From Portulaca oleracea (taxonomy: Eukaryota > Streptophyta > Magnoliopsida > Caryophyllales > Portulacaceae), in the NCBI GenBank assembly GCA_029582165.1, contig CM055888.1, positions 32,258,408 through 32,322,407 of the forward strand: a DNA stretch of 64,000 nucleotides. The letters are read 5' to 3'. Of this stretch, positions 33,643 to 44,539 are shown one piece after another. The first letter of the stretch is position 1; each line of letters opens with the position of its first letter. Both the position numbers and the translations under genes were made by a program. Below the pieces are notes generated by a model. The model ran no database searches, had not been told where the DNA came from, and saw nothing but the letters and a program-made list of their open reading frames with translations.

Positions 33643-36389
33643 TTACTTGATTCTCGAAAGGCGTGGTGTGCAAGAGAGAAGCATGGTTAACTTTTTCCAC
33701 CAACTCTTCTTCCTTTTCCTCCCGCGCACTCTAATAGTACTCATGAAAAATCCAAGATGATCCTCTAGTGGTCTAGTCAACTCCGAAAGAATCAAAGATG
33801 ATAGCCTCTTCGTTTTACTCCACCAGAATTTCTTCCTCCTTTTCCATCGCTTCCTCTTCTTGTGCAAATATGGAGCATGCCTCTTTGAAGACATAGTAGG
33901 CCGGATAGAAAGAGAAGATAACCCCGGCTTGATGTTCGGTGATGTGCCGGGTCTCGGGCCTTGGAAAGCAATCTCTCTCAATTTCGTATTTTCCATATAT
34001 GTTTCACCCAAGGAAATCTCCCTCCTCAAAGGCACGGTGTTGAGGAAGTCACCATGGAAGGTGAAACCATCTCCATGAAGCTCGAAATGAATAGATTTAG
34101 GGTGACTTTCTCCACCCCAATCATCCAGTTCCACAATAAGTAAGCACGGCTCCTCTTGATGCTCATCCATAATACCAACCACTGCATTGACCTTGAAGCG
34201 TGACTCCTTGTTAGGGTTCCTTCTTGAGGGATCAAGATCAAAATCAATATGTTCTCTTCCCACATTTAGAGACAAACGACCTCTTTCACATCAATAATTG
34301 CTCCCGCAGTGGCCAAGAATAATAAGGTTTCTCCAATCCTCATCCATTTCCAAAATAACGAAGTTACAAGGGATAAGGAAACTTCCCACTTGAACCGGGA
34401 TGTCTTCTAATATTCCCAAGGGCTTCTGAACACTTCGGTCAGCAAGTTGCAAGCTAATAGCTGTAGGGGTCAAGTCATCAAGGTTCAACTTCTTACAAAT
34501 TGAGTGAGGCATGACACTCACACTTGCCCCCAAATCGCATAATGCATTATCAATCCTCATATCACCAATTAAGCACGGTATGGAGAAACTACCCGGATCG
34601 GCAAGTTTCTCAGGAGTCTTGCTCCCCATAATGGCATTGCAACTGAGAAGAACGGTCGACGACTCTTTGATTCTCCTTTTGTTTGTCAAGAGGTCATTAA
34701 GATGTTTCTTGAAAGAAGGGACCTCCGCCATGGCATCTAGAAAAGGAATATTAACTTGGAGCTTCTTCATCATCTCAATAAATCGCTCAAACTTCGACTC
34801 ATTTTTATGTTGAATTAATCTCCCAGGAAAAGGTACTGGTGGTCTATATGAGACGGGTTTATCCAAAAGGTTTTCATGATTATCCTTCCTCAAGACTTCC
34901 TTTCCTTTCTCTTGTCTTTTCTCAACCTCTACCCTCTCTTCCAACTTCTCCTTTTCCTCATCCTCGGCCTCATTAACCACAACATCATCCTCCTTCTCCT
35001 CAACTATGTTTCTCTCAACTCCTAAGTGCTCCTCTTCATTACTACTCACCACAACTCCCTCATTCTCTCCCAAAGATCTCTCCTCTTCCATATTCTCCTC
35101 CATTACATTAGAATCTTCAATTTTTCTTCCACTTCTTAGGGTAATAGCATCAAGTTGCTTCCCTTGGATAGGTTGAGGTTGGATGGGTTGAGAAAAGTAT
35201 ATTTGTTGAGCAACTTGGGTCATTTGAGTTTCAAGGTCTCTAAGGCGAGCACCCTCACTTTTTTGATTAGCCACAATTTGTTGCATCAAAATTTTCAATC
35301 ATAGAATCTTGGGATGGTCGAGAAAATTGAGATTGTAGGGTGGGTTGATGTGAGAACTCTTCTTGAAAATATGCATGATGGTCACAAGGTTGAGAAATAG
35401 GGTTAAACACCGGGTTGACAAACGTGGTATAACTAGGATCATAATCCTCAGAAGAATGGGAATAAAGCTGGTTGGAATATATGGCATTCACATGTTCTAC
35501 TTGACGATACTCCACACATTGATGCTCAAGATGTGGACCAAAACACAACTTACAAGTATGCATAATAGGAATAGGTGTGGATGCAAAGGCTTGCATACCT
35601 CGGGCTAAGTTCAATTGGTTGGAAACCTCATCATTCACCATCTTCTTTTGCAAATCAAGGATGGTGGCCATTAGGAGCTTGATAGTGGGGTTGTGTTCCA
35701 AAGAATGATCCCCATTTCCTGAATTTTGGCCGCCTTCCCAACTAGGAACATTTTGAGATAGCTCATGAAGAAAAATGTTGGCTTCCTCCACAGTCTTCTT
35801 TAAGAACATCCCTCCAGAAGCACAATCAATAGATTCTTTATATGAATCACAAAGCCCATAATAAAACTGTTGAAGTAACATCCAATCCGGTAAATTGTGA
35901 TGAGGACATTGGCGTTGAATACTTTTGAATCTCCCCCAAGCCTCACAAAGATCTTCCCCGGGCTCTTGCTTGAAAGACATAATAACTTGCCGGAGTCTAT
36001 AAGTTTCATTCGCTGGGAAAAATCGGTGCATGAAATTCTTTAAGTACCTCCCATGAAGAATAAGTGCCGGGAGGACACATTCGAAGCCATGTCTTCACTT
36101 TCCCTGTAAGAGTTAGAGGAAAGAACTTCAGTTTCATAAATTCAGAAGATAAGCCGGGAACTTGCACGAAACTAATCCGATCTTCAAATTTCTCAATATG
36201 TGCAATAGGACTCTCGGATTTGTCTCCATAAAATTGATTGCTCGAGAAGACTTCAAGTAAGTACGGTTTAAATTCGAATACGACATCGGGTGGTAACGGT
36301 GGTAAAGTGATCGGGTTGCCTCCCGTACCCAATGATGGAACGCCATATGATAGAAGGGTACGGGGTGAACCAGTTTGGCCATCCGCCAT
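33643..36389 (-). pseudogene. Athila-like gag and aspartic protease, frameshifted
   Basis: Gag begins MADGQTGSPRTLLSYGV at 36389 and carries the Ty3-gag core (PIAHIEKFEDRISF, FPLTLTGKVKTWL; then YRLRQVIMSFKQEPGEDLCEAWGRFK). A frameshift falls near 36.02 kb and another near 35.28 kb. The next frame (35298-34291) has a Glu-rich linker and then a retropepsin-like protease with the active site read as DLGA (34525-34536), as in Athila relatives, and VILEMDEDW. A third frame (34275-33643; SLNVGREHIDFDLDPS) continues the usual post-protease segment after another shift near 34.28 kb. No polymerase follows. Confidence 0.8.
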
Positions 36390-36516
36390 CAGAACTCGAA
36401 ACCTCCTACAAGAAATGAAGAAGCATCAAATTCATCGAGAATTGGAACAAACTAGTTTCTAGCATGAAAGCAATCTTAAACAACTCAAGACCAAGAAACT
36501 AAGCTAGGGGCGCTTA

Positions 36517-36535
36517 CTCCCCGGCAACGGCGCTA
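36517..36535 (-). other. Primer-binding site, tRNA-Asp type
   Basis: On the plus strand CTCCCCGGCAACGGCGCTA equals the 3' end of plant tRNA-Asp except for one base of the terminal CCA. Five bases separate it from the LTR at 36541. Confidence 0.85.
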
Positions 36536-36540
36536 TTTTG

Positions 36541-37917
36541 TGTAACGTGGTTTTTGTACCCCGATTTTGTCGTTCTCTCTCGGGGAGCTAGGGGCCTTGG
36601 CTAAGAAACTCGGTCTAAGGCCGGGTTAAGATCGCTAGGTAAGGCAATGGGTTGAAAAAGGCGGTCACAACGCAAGAAACCAAACTAAGGTCGATCAAGG
36701 TGAAACAATGGGTTTTGGGGGCTTTTCGGGATGCAAACGGGAACAAGGGGATAGGTTCTTGCAACAAGAGAGCAAGAAGGAAGAAAATCAAGTGGCAATT
36801 CCGTTAGAAAATACCCACCGGGCTTCCTCTTTCAAGGATAGTCCGGATTAACTTCCCCAAAGTCCACCACGGACCCGGAGGGTTAATGAAACAGAATTCC
36901 CTGGTTAGTCTCTACTCACTCTCATGAGTAAAGTACTAACTATCCCAATTCCAACCTTCCAACACAAGTGTTGGATGTGTTCGGGGACTTTCGGACCCAA
37001 ATACATCCCACTTGAGGGAAGGAACGGAGTGGAAAAAGTGATTTCCCAACTAATTACTCACTAATATTGCTAACCCATACCTAATTACACATTCACACCC
37101 TTAGTTACCCCCTAACCCATTAGGTTCCTAGCCACTACCCATCACAACTATGCTGACAACATCAACAAAACCAACCCTAAGCATGATTTCTATCAACAAC
37201 AAACACAAATCAAGCAAAATAATGAAATAGCAAGCAAAACAACTAAACAAGCATGAAAGTAATTAGCAAAGCAATTAATAAAAAGTTAAGGGAAGAGAAT
37301 ACTTGTCAAAATGCTGTAGATGAACAAAGAAAAGCAATGGGAATGATAATCCAACAATCTCTCAATTGTTTGAATCTTCAATCCTTGAATCACACCAAAA
37401 ATCCACCAAAACTCTAGAATAATTAAGGCTAATCTCTCACTAAAACTCACTAATACAAAGCTGGAAATAGAGTCTAAGTAACTAGAATTCCCTCTCTAAG
37501 ATAATCTTCCAAGAGGAGTATATATACAAGGCAAAACAGTTGGGCAAAACGCAGCACTTCAAGCCGAAAACACGCGCAGAAAAGGGGGAGACCGCAGGTG
37601 CGGTCTCTGGCTGTCCAGCGAAATCTCCCAGGCGATTTTTCAGCTTTGTGAGACCGCAGGTACGGTCCTGGATTAAGTACGGTCTTCTTCTGGACCAGGA
37701 GGTCGCGGGTCAACTCCGGCTCGGCTCTTGGTCCGGCTCGGCTCAGGAAATCACCAAAAATGCTCTAAAATGGCCCATTTTACCTCGTTTTTGTGTAAAA
37801 TGCCAAAACCTACAAAATAACCAAAAACATACTAAAAAGCCATGAAAATAAACACTTAACAAGTCAAAGGCATAAGAATTTAGGTTTGTTATTTAGACAC
37901 AAAATTGGGTCTAAACA
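36541..37917 (-). repeat. 5' LTR of the Athila-like element
   Basis: 1,377 bp, same ends as the left LTR; it has an extra block GGGCTTCCTCTTTCAAGGAT near 36820 relative to the left copy and loses GAGACCGCAAG near 37672. Confidence 0.88.
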
Positions 37918-38585
37918 GGCTACGAACTCGAAAAGTAAACTTTAATAGTTCGCCTTTCACAAAAGGAAAGACTCTACTAAAAGTTTAAGAATGTGCTTTT
38001 CATAAAGTTTCGAAGGGAAATGGATGAATACTTTATAGAATTACTTCATTGAATCATGCGAAAAGAATATAAAAGATAAAAAGTACAAATACACAATTAT
38101 TTACAAGAGAAGAAATAACACTTAAAGCTTACATTCTTACTTTGTTTGGGAAAACCTTGTCTAGCCTTTGAATGCTTGTTGAATCCTCCTTGATGCCTTA
38201 GAACCTTCCTCTCCAAGTGCCAAAGGGATGATAGAAGAAGATGGAAAAAAGATGATAAGAAGAAAAGGTAGAAAAAGAGGAATAAGAAGGCTTTTTGTAG
38301 TTTTGAGATGTGTTTAGGCTAGGGTTTTTTGTGGAGTTTAGGAAGAATGAGATAAGATGTGTATTTACGCTTTTTGTGATGGAAAGATTAGGAGGATAAT
38401 GGTGGTAGGAAAGATAATAGAATAGGATGATAAGAGAGATGAATATCAAAGTATAAGAAATGGAGATTATGAGCGATTAAAGAGATGGATGATAAGAGGA
38501 TTGAGAGTGAACGAGATGAAGTGAAGATTGAGTCAAGAGGGAGAAAGGATGATTTGATGAGTGAAAATGACTTGAAGAGGAGTAG

Positions 38586-38593
38586 TATTTATA
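38586..38593 (-). promoter_or_regulatory. TATA box of the Tat 3' LTR
   Basis: TATAAATA on the minus strand, about 500 bases into the LTR, followed by pyrimidine-rich leader text. Confidence 0.55.
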
Positions 38594-38700
38594 GGCTAAG
38601 AGGAGAGGAGAGATACATGCATGCTCAACACTCACCTCGTAGTCTCCGGAGCTGTGCACAATATCAAGGCAGTAGGGGGAGTGCATGGAGATGGACGGCA

Positions 38701-38724
38701 ACACGTGGTCAATTGACCACGTGT
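38701..38724. promoter_or_regulatory. 24-bp perfect palindrome with two G-boxes
   Basis: The palindrome is centred on CAATTG and carries CACGTG at both arms (38702-38707 and 38718-38723). G-boxes bind plant bZIP and bHLH factors. It lies about 110-135 bases upstream of the minus-strand TATA box, inside U3. Confidence 0.6.
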
Positions 38725-38734
38725 GGTCGGTGCT

Positions 38735-38750
38735 TGTAGGCCGGTCGGCC
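38735..38750 (+). promoter_or_regulatory. TGTAGGCCGGTCGGCC motif, LTR copy
   Basis: Sixteen-base GC-rich motif that recurs as TGTAGGCCGATCAACC at 40128-40143 and, inverted, as GGCCGGCCGGCCTACA at 56001-56016. All three lie upstream of a TATA box. Confidence 0.45.
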
Positions 38751-38777
38751 ACTATGCCAGGGGGGAGGTACCAGCTT

Positions 38778-38797
38778 CGTCCATGCATGCATGGACG
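38778..38797. promoter_or_regulatory. 20-bp palindrome with RY (CATGCA) elements
   Basis: A perfect palindrome around CCATGCATGCATGG. CATGCA/TGCATG is the RY element bound by B3-domain factors such as ABI3/FUS3. It is followed by the inverted pair GTGTGAAG...CTTCACAC (38809-38840). Confidence 0.55.
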
Positions 38798-39094
38798 GTA
38801 GAGTGTGAAGTCAACTTACCTAGGGAAGCTGCCCTTCACACTGGATGAAATGAACATATATTTTTTGGCTTTTGAGAGTTTTTGAGAGGATTCGACCTCG
38901 CGACCTCTGGCGCTTGCTTTTAGGGTTTGTAAGGCTCCATTTTTATATAAAAAAAATGTGCATGTAGCTAGGATGGACCACATTTGACTTTAGGTGAACA
39001 AATACATGTAAAATGCATGCATTTATTAAATCTTTTTTATTTCTTCCGCTCTTCTTTTTTTATTGTTTTATGCGTCAAAATCTCGATGTCTACA

Positions 39095-39110
39095 GGAGCC
39101 CCCACTTTGA
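39095..39110 (-). other. Polypurine tract of the Tat element
   Basis: TCAAAGTGGGGGCTCC on the minus strand, directly before the LTR start TGTAGACATC. Confidence 0.8.
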
Positions 39111-39169
39111 TTGAGTCCGAAGATAGGACGAGAATCAAAGTAGTCTTGATTTGATGGACATTGGTTGAG

Positions 39170-39740
39170 GATATGACTTTGGAATGCAAAGCCTGAAGTG
39201 ATGCTCGGAAGCTGAGTCCTGCATCGCGGTTGGCGAACTTGTGCCGATCGGTGATCTCGAGCAAGAATGATGCTCTACTTGAAGTGATCTCGGACGTTTG
39301 CTGACATCCTACTTGAAGATGATCTCGGACATCTGATGACATCCTACTTGAAGATATGGGCTGACACATGGAAGCCGGGTCCTGTGTCGCGGTTGGCGAA
39401 CTTGCGCCGATCGGTGATCTCGAGCAAGAATGATGCTCTACTCGCTAGAGAGACTTCATTGGTCATGATGCCGATAGTTCTTGGGGTTGATGTTTGATTT
39501 TCTAGTCTTTCCCAGTGTCGTGTCCAGTCTTTCCCGGCGTCGATGTTGATGCCGAAGGACTTCATCGATCGCGATGTTGATGGCCTTGGGGTTGAGACTT
39601 CATCGAAACTCTGCCGACGGCTCAGGATTGGGACTGCATCGAAACTCTGCCGATGGCCCTGGTTGTCGAGACTTCACCGAAACTCTACCGATGGCTCAGG
39701 ATTGATGATGATGATGACTATGATGATGATGATGACAATT
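39170..39740 (-). repeat. Tandem-repeat zone between the antisense genes and the polypurine tract
   Basis: A block containing GTTGGCGAACTTGYGCCGAT and GTGATCTCGAGCAAGAATGA recurs 163 bases apart (39233 and 39396). Further right, CATCGAAACTCTGCCGAYGG occurs three times in short order, then (GAT)n at 39708-39738. This matches the known hypervariable, repeat-rich 3' region of Tat/Ogre elements. Confidence 0.65.
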
Positions 39741-40127
39741 CAATGCCGAGGGACTTCACTGATCGTGACCCTTATTTTCCTGCATAATACAAAAATAGTT
39801 TTCGTCAGTTCTGATGAATTATAAATTTTGATCCGAGAAACTTACCTCGGGTTGCGGCTACACAACCATTGGGACTTGTTCCCTTTTGGGGAATGGATGC
39901 TTTGAAAAAGAGCACACTCTTCTTATTAGGCACGCCTTATGCTTGATCATGCATGGCTTTGGGAAGATGCATGCCATTGGGAAGGTGACAAAGGAGGAAG
40001 AAGACAAAGGCTCCTCCTTTCCAAGGCTGACCGGCCTATGCTTTTGGGAAGGAATCTTTTGGCTCGTACAATGCAGCTTTTGTAGACCATGCAGGAGACC
40101 ATTCAACGCAATTATTGTGTTTGGTCT

Positions 40128-40207
40128 TGTAGGCCGATCAACCTCTACTAGGAACCAGTGATGAGCTGACACATGGTGGTGGGAGCTCACTCAGTTTGCT
40201 TATAAAT
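40128..40207 (+). promoter_or_regulatory. Promoter of antisense gene 1
   Basis: TGTAGGCCGATCAACC (40128) is followed by TATAAAT at 40201-40207, about 110 bases before the ATG at 40316, with a pyrimidine-rich leader between. It would drive transcription opposite to the retrotransposon. Confidence 0.5.
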
Positions 40208-41136
40208 GGGGCTTAAGCTCGGCATTCCTTCATAACCCATAGCAGAGTTCCTCCTTCTTGGTTCTTATTCTCTCTCTAGAAAATCTTTTGGGTTTTTGAA
40301 ACTTATCGCAAGAGTATGAATTTCTTTCGGAGGGGACATAGACGTACTACTCAACCAGCGGTTTAAGAGCGTCCGTACGTAAGGACGGTGAAGCGGGAGT
40401 ATCCTAGCAGGGACTTCATTCCCGCTCAGTTGGTCTTTCACCAAGATGAGCATGCATGGTTCTTTCGTTCTCATGACTCGGTATGCTCCACCTAACTTCA
40501 CATAGCATGGTTCGTTTTTGCAGTTGCTTTGCATGCTTTTTACTGCTGTACTTTAAGTTGAATCCTAAAGAAACCTTAGTTACCTTGAATTTTGCTTGAA
40601 GTACTTTACACCTTAGATTCTTCTTTTGACCTTATTATAGGAAGACTCCTTTAAGGCATGTGGGAGTATTCAAGCTGTAATAACCTTGTCCTTCCATGCG
40701 ATGGTGGGCGCATTTTATTCAAGCGTCGTGAGAGATGCTGGTTTTGGCCCTTTTCTAGACTGCTTGAGGGCATGGAAGATCCGCAGCAACAAGAGGACTT
40801 ACGACCGAGCTATAGTGGAGCATTTCTGGGATACCACGAACCCGTTCCACCTCCCAGTTGGGGAGATGATGCTTACTCTTTTTGACTTTGTGATGATTAC
40901 AGGTCTTAGCTGGGGTGGCCAGCTACTGGAGTTTCAGAAGGATGTTGACCCTCGCGTTCATGCGCTTTTGCAACCTGTTATCGCGTTGGCGGGACGAATT
41001 GGCGGCCTGCGGTACACGCATCTGGCAGCCGTTATAAAAAGTGAAGGATTTGGGAGCCTTCCTCTTCCTCAGCGCCAATTCATTGTGTTGGTGCATCTTA
41101 TCAATGCAACGATTTTTGCAAATCATGGAGATACAA

Positions 41137-44100
41137 TGTAACGCCCCAACCTTAATCACAAGATTAAGACTATACTTTAAAATCCCAAACCTGTGATTAG
41201 CGCAGCGGAACACCCTAGGTCGAGGCATTACCGCCGTCCCCACTCAGGACAAGGCAAAAACACAAACCACAATAAAACCGTACTTAACTCCTTACAACAC
41301 AACTGCTAAACTTGAAGTACCACTACATTATACAACCTTTAATTAAACATATCATATAGACTTTCCACAATCAAGTGGCCTTTAGTGCCCTTGAGTAACC
41401 TTGATTACCGACCATCGATCGCCCTTAGGGAACTACCATGTACCGACGACTCACTCCTGCTTAACCTCGCCTTTATCCTGGGAGCTCGGACCGCCTAAAA
41501 ACAAAACATTAAAACATCGCAAAAGTGAGTGGGGAAACACTCAGTACGTAAACCTCCAGCACGTAAACCGTTCGAAAACGGTTTTGGTGCCGGCATTTAA
41601 ATTCATTTTGAAAACGGGGAAGGGGTCAAAATAGTACTTGCATGACATGAACATAAACATAAATCAATGAAGATATAAAGTAGGTGGAACCCTTACGATC
41701 GGTGCAAGCACCTCACACACGCGTATGCCCAAGTTGATCTAAACTTGGAATGATTGACTGCTAAGCAGTCGACACTGGCCAGGTCAAGGCACTCTGATCA
41801 GGAGTGCTAAAACATGAATGTTAATATATGCATAAAATGCGGGTCCACTATTAATCAGAAGACATTGTAAACCATAAAACTTGACATGGCATAAATTGAA
41901 TGAACCATGAACATAACTTAGATAGCAAAAGCTGGACAATTTGCGTACCTTAAAACGCTAAAGACCTTGGCGGCTCGGCTCGGCTTGGAGATGGCCTTTG
42001 AAACTTTGTCAACCAATAGAAGCATACATAAAAGTGAAGAACCGAATAAGTTCCAAATTAGTTTTACGAGTTTGGAAATTTAGTAATATAAATGAAACAA
42101 CTTTAGGAGCAAAACTTCAGGTTGTATCAAAATAGAGTTTGTAGCATAACTTGAGTTAGGAAAATCGAAACGAAGTAAAAGAGTACATCCCGGAATAGGG
42201 AAAATCATAATCTATAACTTTGTCAACAAAACCAGAGGCTAAAAATGAGTGGAAGGACCCCAAAATGGGCTCGGACAGAAGCTGTTCACAAGAACTTTGG
42301 AGTTTTCGGGTTGGGAAATACATGAGAAATATGACGTAGAAGGTGATTCAAATAAAAGGGCTTGAACTTAGGACCATTAGCTTGAATTGATGATGAATAG
42401 GGTAATTATAAATTGGTAGCTAGGATGCGAGATAACGAGTTCAATTATGATTTGATAATACGATATCGAATGAGATGGCGTAATGGAGCAAGATATACAT
42501 ATCCAAATGAGAATAAAAGCAAGCTTGGATTAACGAATTATGAAATGAGGAATGAAATGAATTAGACATTGGAGGTTATCAAGCTAGAAGGAACTTTTAG
42601 CTAGAGCAAAGATATTGAACATGATACTTAAAGAAATATGAGAGTCAGGATACATTACTTAAACATACTAGCTCTTGAAAGGTATCCTTAAGAGTTACTT
42701 AGGACTCCAAAATGGTACTCTTAGCCTTAAACACATAACTCTATAATTACAATATATAACCATGACTCATTTATACCTAAAACCCCTTATTGGGTTGATT
42801 TGAGGCCCAAAAGCTATTACTTTACAAAGGTTATTTTGAGCAGAAAACCATTCTGGACAGCCCGGTTTCCCGGGATCGTAACTCACACTCCCGATATCGG
42901 ATGACTATGAACCACACCTTTCCGGAAAGCTTGCAACGTGGCCTAAAACTCTTATGTTTATCACTAAAACCAATAAAGTCTCCAGATTGACGAAAAATGG
43001 CCAACAAATCAGACGTGCACTTAAGAATTCTGGGCAGAGGTCAGACTGTAACTCTTCATTAGAAACCCCATAACTTTTAATCCCGACATCGTATGAATGC
43101 ATATGATATATTTCCGGAAAGCTCAGAATGTTAGCTAAAACTTTCATGTTTACCACAAAGACTAAATAAGTCTTTAAAGGTCCGAAAATCAGCCTTCAAA
43201 ACACTGACTCAGAAATCGTATAAAAAAAGTGAGGTTACGGTTTTGGTCGTAACTCAGGCTATACATGTCGAAATTTAGAAATTCCAAAGCCTATGGTTCG
43301 CTAATACTTTGGGCTACCTTATGGAGTAGAAATCTGGGCAAAAATCTCACTTTTCTAATTCCAAAAATTTCCAGAACCGAACAGAGGCTTAAACACCCAA
43401 AATTTCAGTTTTTGACTTGAGTTTTTCCACTCTTAATCCCATTAAAACATAACCAAACCTTATCTAACTTTAATCCACCATATTTCCAGAATATAAACCA
43501 TGATAATCACTTCATCAAAGGCCTTAAAAGCCACATGCAACCATGGATTCAACAAGAAAAACTCAAGAACTCATCCAAACACACATGCACATACTTGAAA
43601 CTCAAACCCTAACTTAACCAATACAATTATATACTTGAATTCAAGGTAAAAGAGAGTACAAGGAGTAGAAATTACAAAGAAAACCTATATAAAACATAGA
43701 TTTTCATATTAGGGTTCATAGAAATTGAAATTGGGGTTTTGGAGAGGTTACCTTTGAGTTAAAAATTGGAGAAAACACAAGAGGGAGGAAGGGTGGTGGC
43801 GGCGGCCACCTTGGGCGGCGGCTGGGCACCTCGCCGGCGCCGGAAACAGCCCATGGCAGTGTGGCTGGGTCTCAGCGAGCAAGGGAGATAGGGAAAGTAG
43901 AGAGAAAGGGGCTTGAGTTGTTGAAATAAAATGATGTGAAAATAAACCCCAACCCCCTTGTTACTAATACTAATATACTCCCTCCAACAACTTAAAATAA
44001 TTATGAAATTGTCCACCAAATTCAATAAGTGTAAATGTAATAATCTCAAATAATTAGTTTATACTAAATAAAATCAATTGGTAATAACTTGGGTTAAAAT

Positions 44101-44539
44101 AAAATAACGCTTGGATGTAGAAAATCCAAATAAATGAAACATAAATATTACTTGTACTTAAATGAAATAAATATAACCCAAATAAATTAAGGTCTTGGGT
44201 TAGAAAATATAAATGTTACGAGGTCGAATAATTAGACCCCTTTTGGTTAAGAAATTCGCGTAAACAGTATAAATTAACTTAACGTGTAAATAACTTTATA
44301 ACATAAATCGTATAACCTGAATTACTTTAACTCAATAAATGAACATGTAAAGTAAAATTTTTAAGCCGATAACTCGGCACCTTAGCCATCTCCTGCACGA
44401 GACACGACACCGATAACAAAAAAAATAAATAAGTAATTCAATAAATAAATAAAGGTAAACGCGAAAAATTTATAACGCGATTTGGGTAATTACTGTGATT
44501 TATAGATAATTAAACGTGATTTTGGGGTGGGTTGTCACA
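41137..44539 (-). repeat. 3' LTR of the Tekay-like element
   Basis: 3,403 bp, plus-strand ends TGTAACGCCCC...GGGTTGTCACA. The polypurine tract AAGTGGGGGAGGA (complement of 44540-44552) abuts it. Short frames inside it are shadows. Confidence 0.92.

Larger units (their letters stand above)
30507..37917 (-). mobile_element. Athila-like gag-protease-only retrotransposon (TR-GAG type)
   Basis: Bounded by a perfect 5-bp duplication GGCTA (30502-30506 and 37918-37922) with LTRs at 30507-31866 and 36541-37917. The primer-binding site on the minus strand matches tRNA-Asp, typical of the Athila lineage, and a G-rich polypurine tract abuts the left LTR. Inside are gag and protease frames only; no reverse transcriptase, RNase H or integrase is present. 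The LTRs differ by a 19-20-bp indel (near 36820) and scattered substitutions. It must have moved using proteins of another element. Confidence 0.92.
30019..39094 (-). mobile_element. 3' LTR of the Tat element, split by an Athila-like insertion
   Basis: On the minus strand the LTR starts TGTAGACATCG right after the polypurine tract and is inferred to end ATGTCCACA at 30019; the ends are inverted copies with one mismatch. After removing the nested element (and one copy of GGCTA) it is about 1,660 bp. A TATA box lies at 38586-38593. Near 30400 it carries GGGTGGTGACTCCC, comparable to GGGTGACTCC in the other Tat LTR near 29470. The 30019 boundary is less certain than the 39094 one. Confidence 0.65.

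Noticed and set aside
38880..38905. tRNA-like B-box (GGTCGAATCC on the minus strand)
   Set aside because: One base short of the B-box consensus and no cloverleaf or A-box at the right distance.
42905..43156. 83-residue minus frame repeated at 52228-52479
   Set aside because: Identical because both lie in the two LTRs; no protein features, LTR sequence only.
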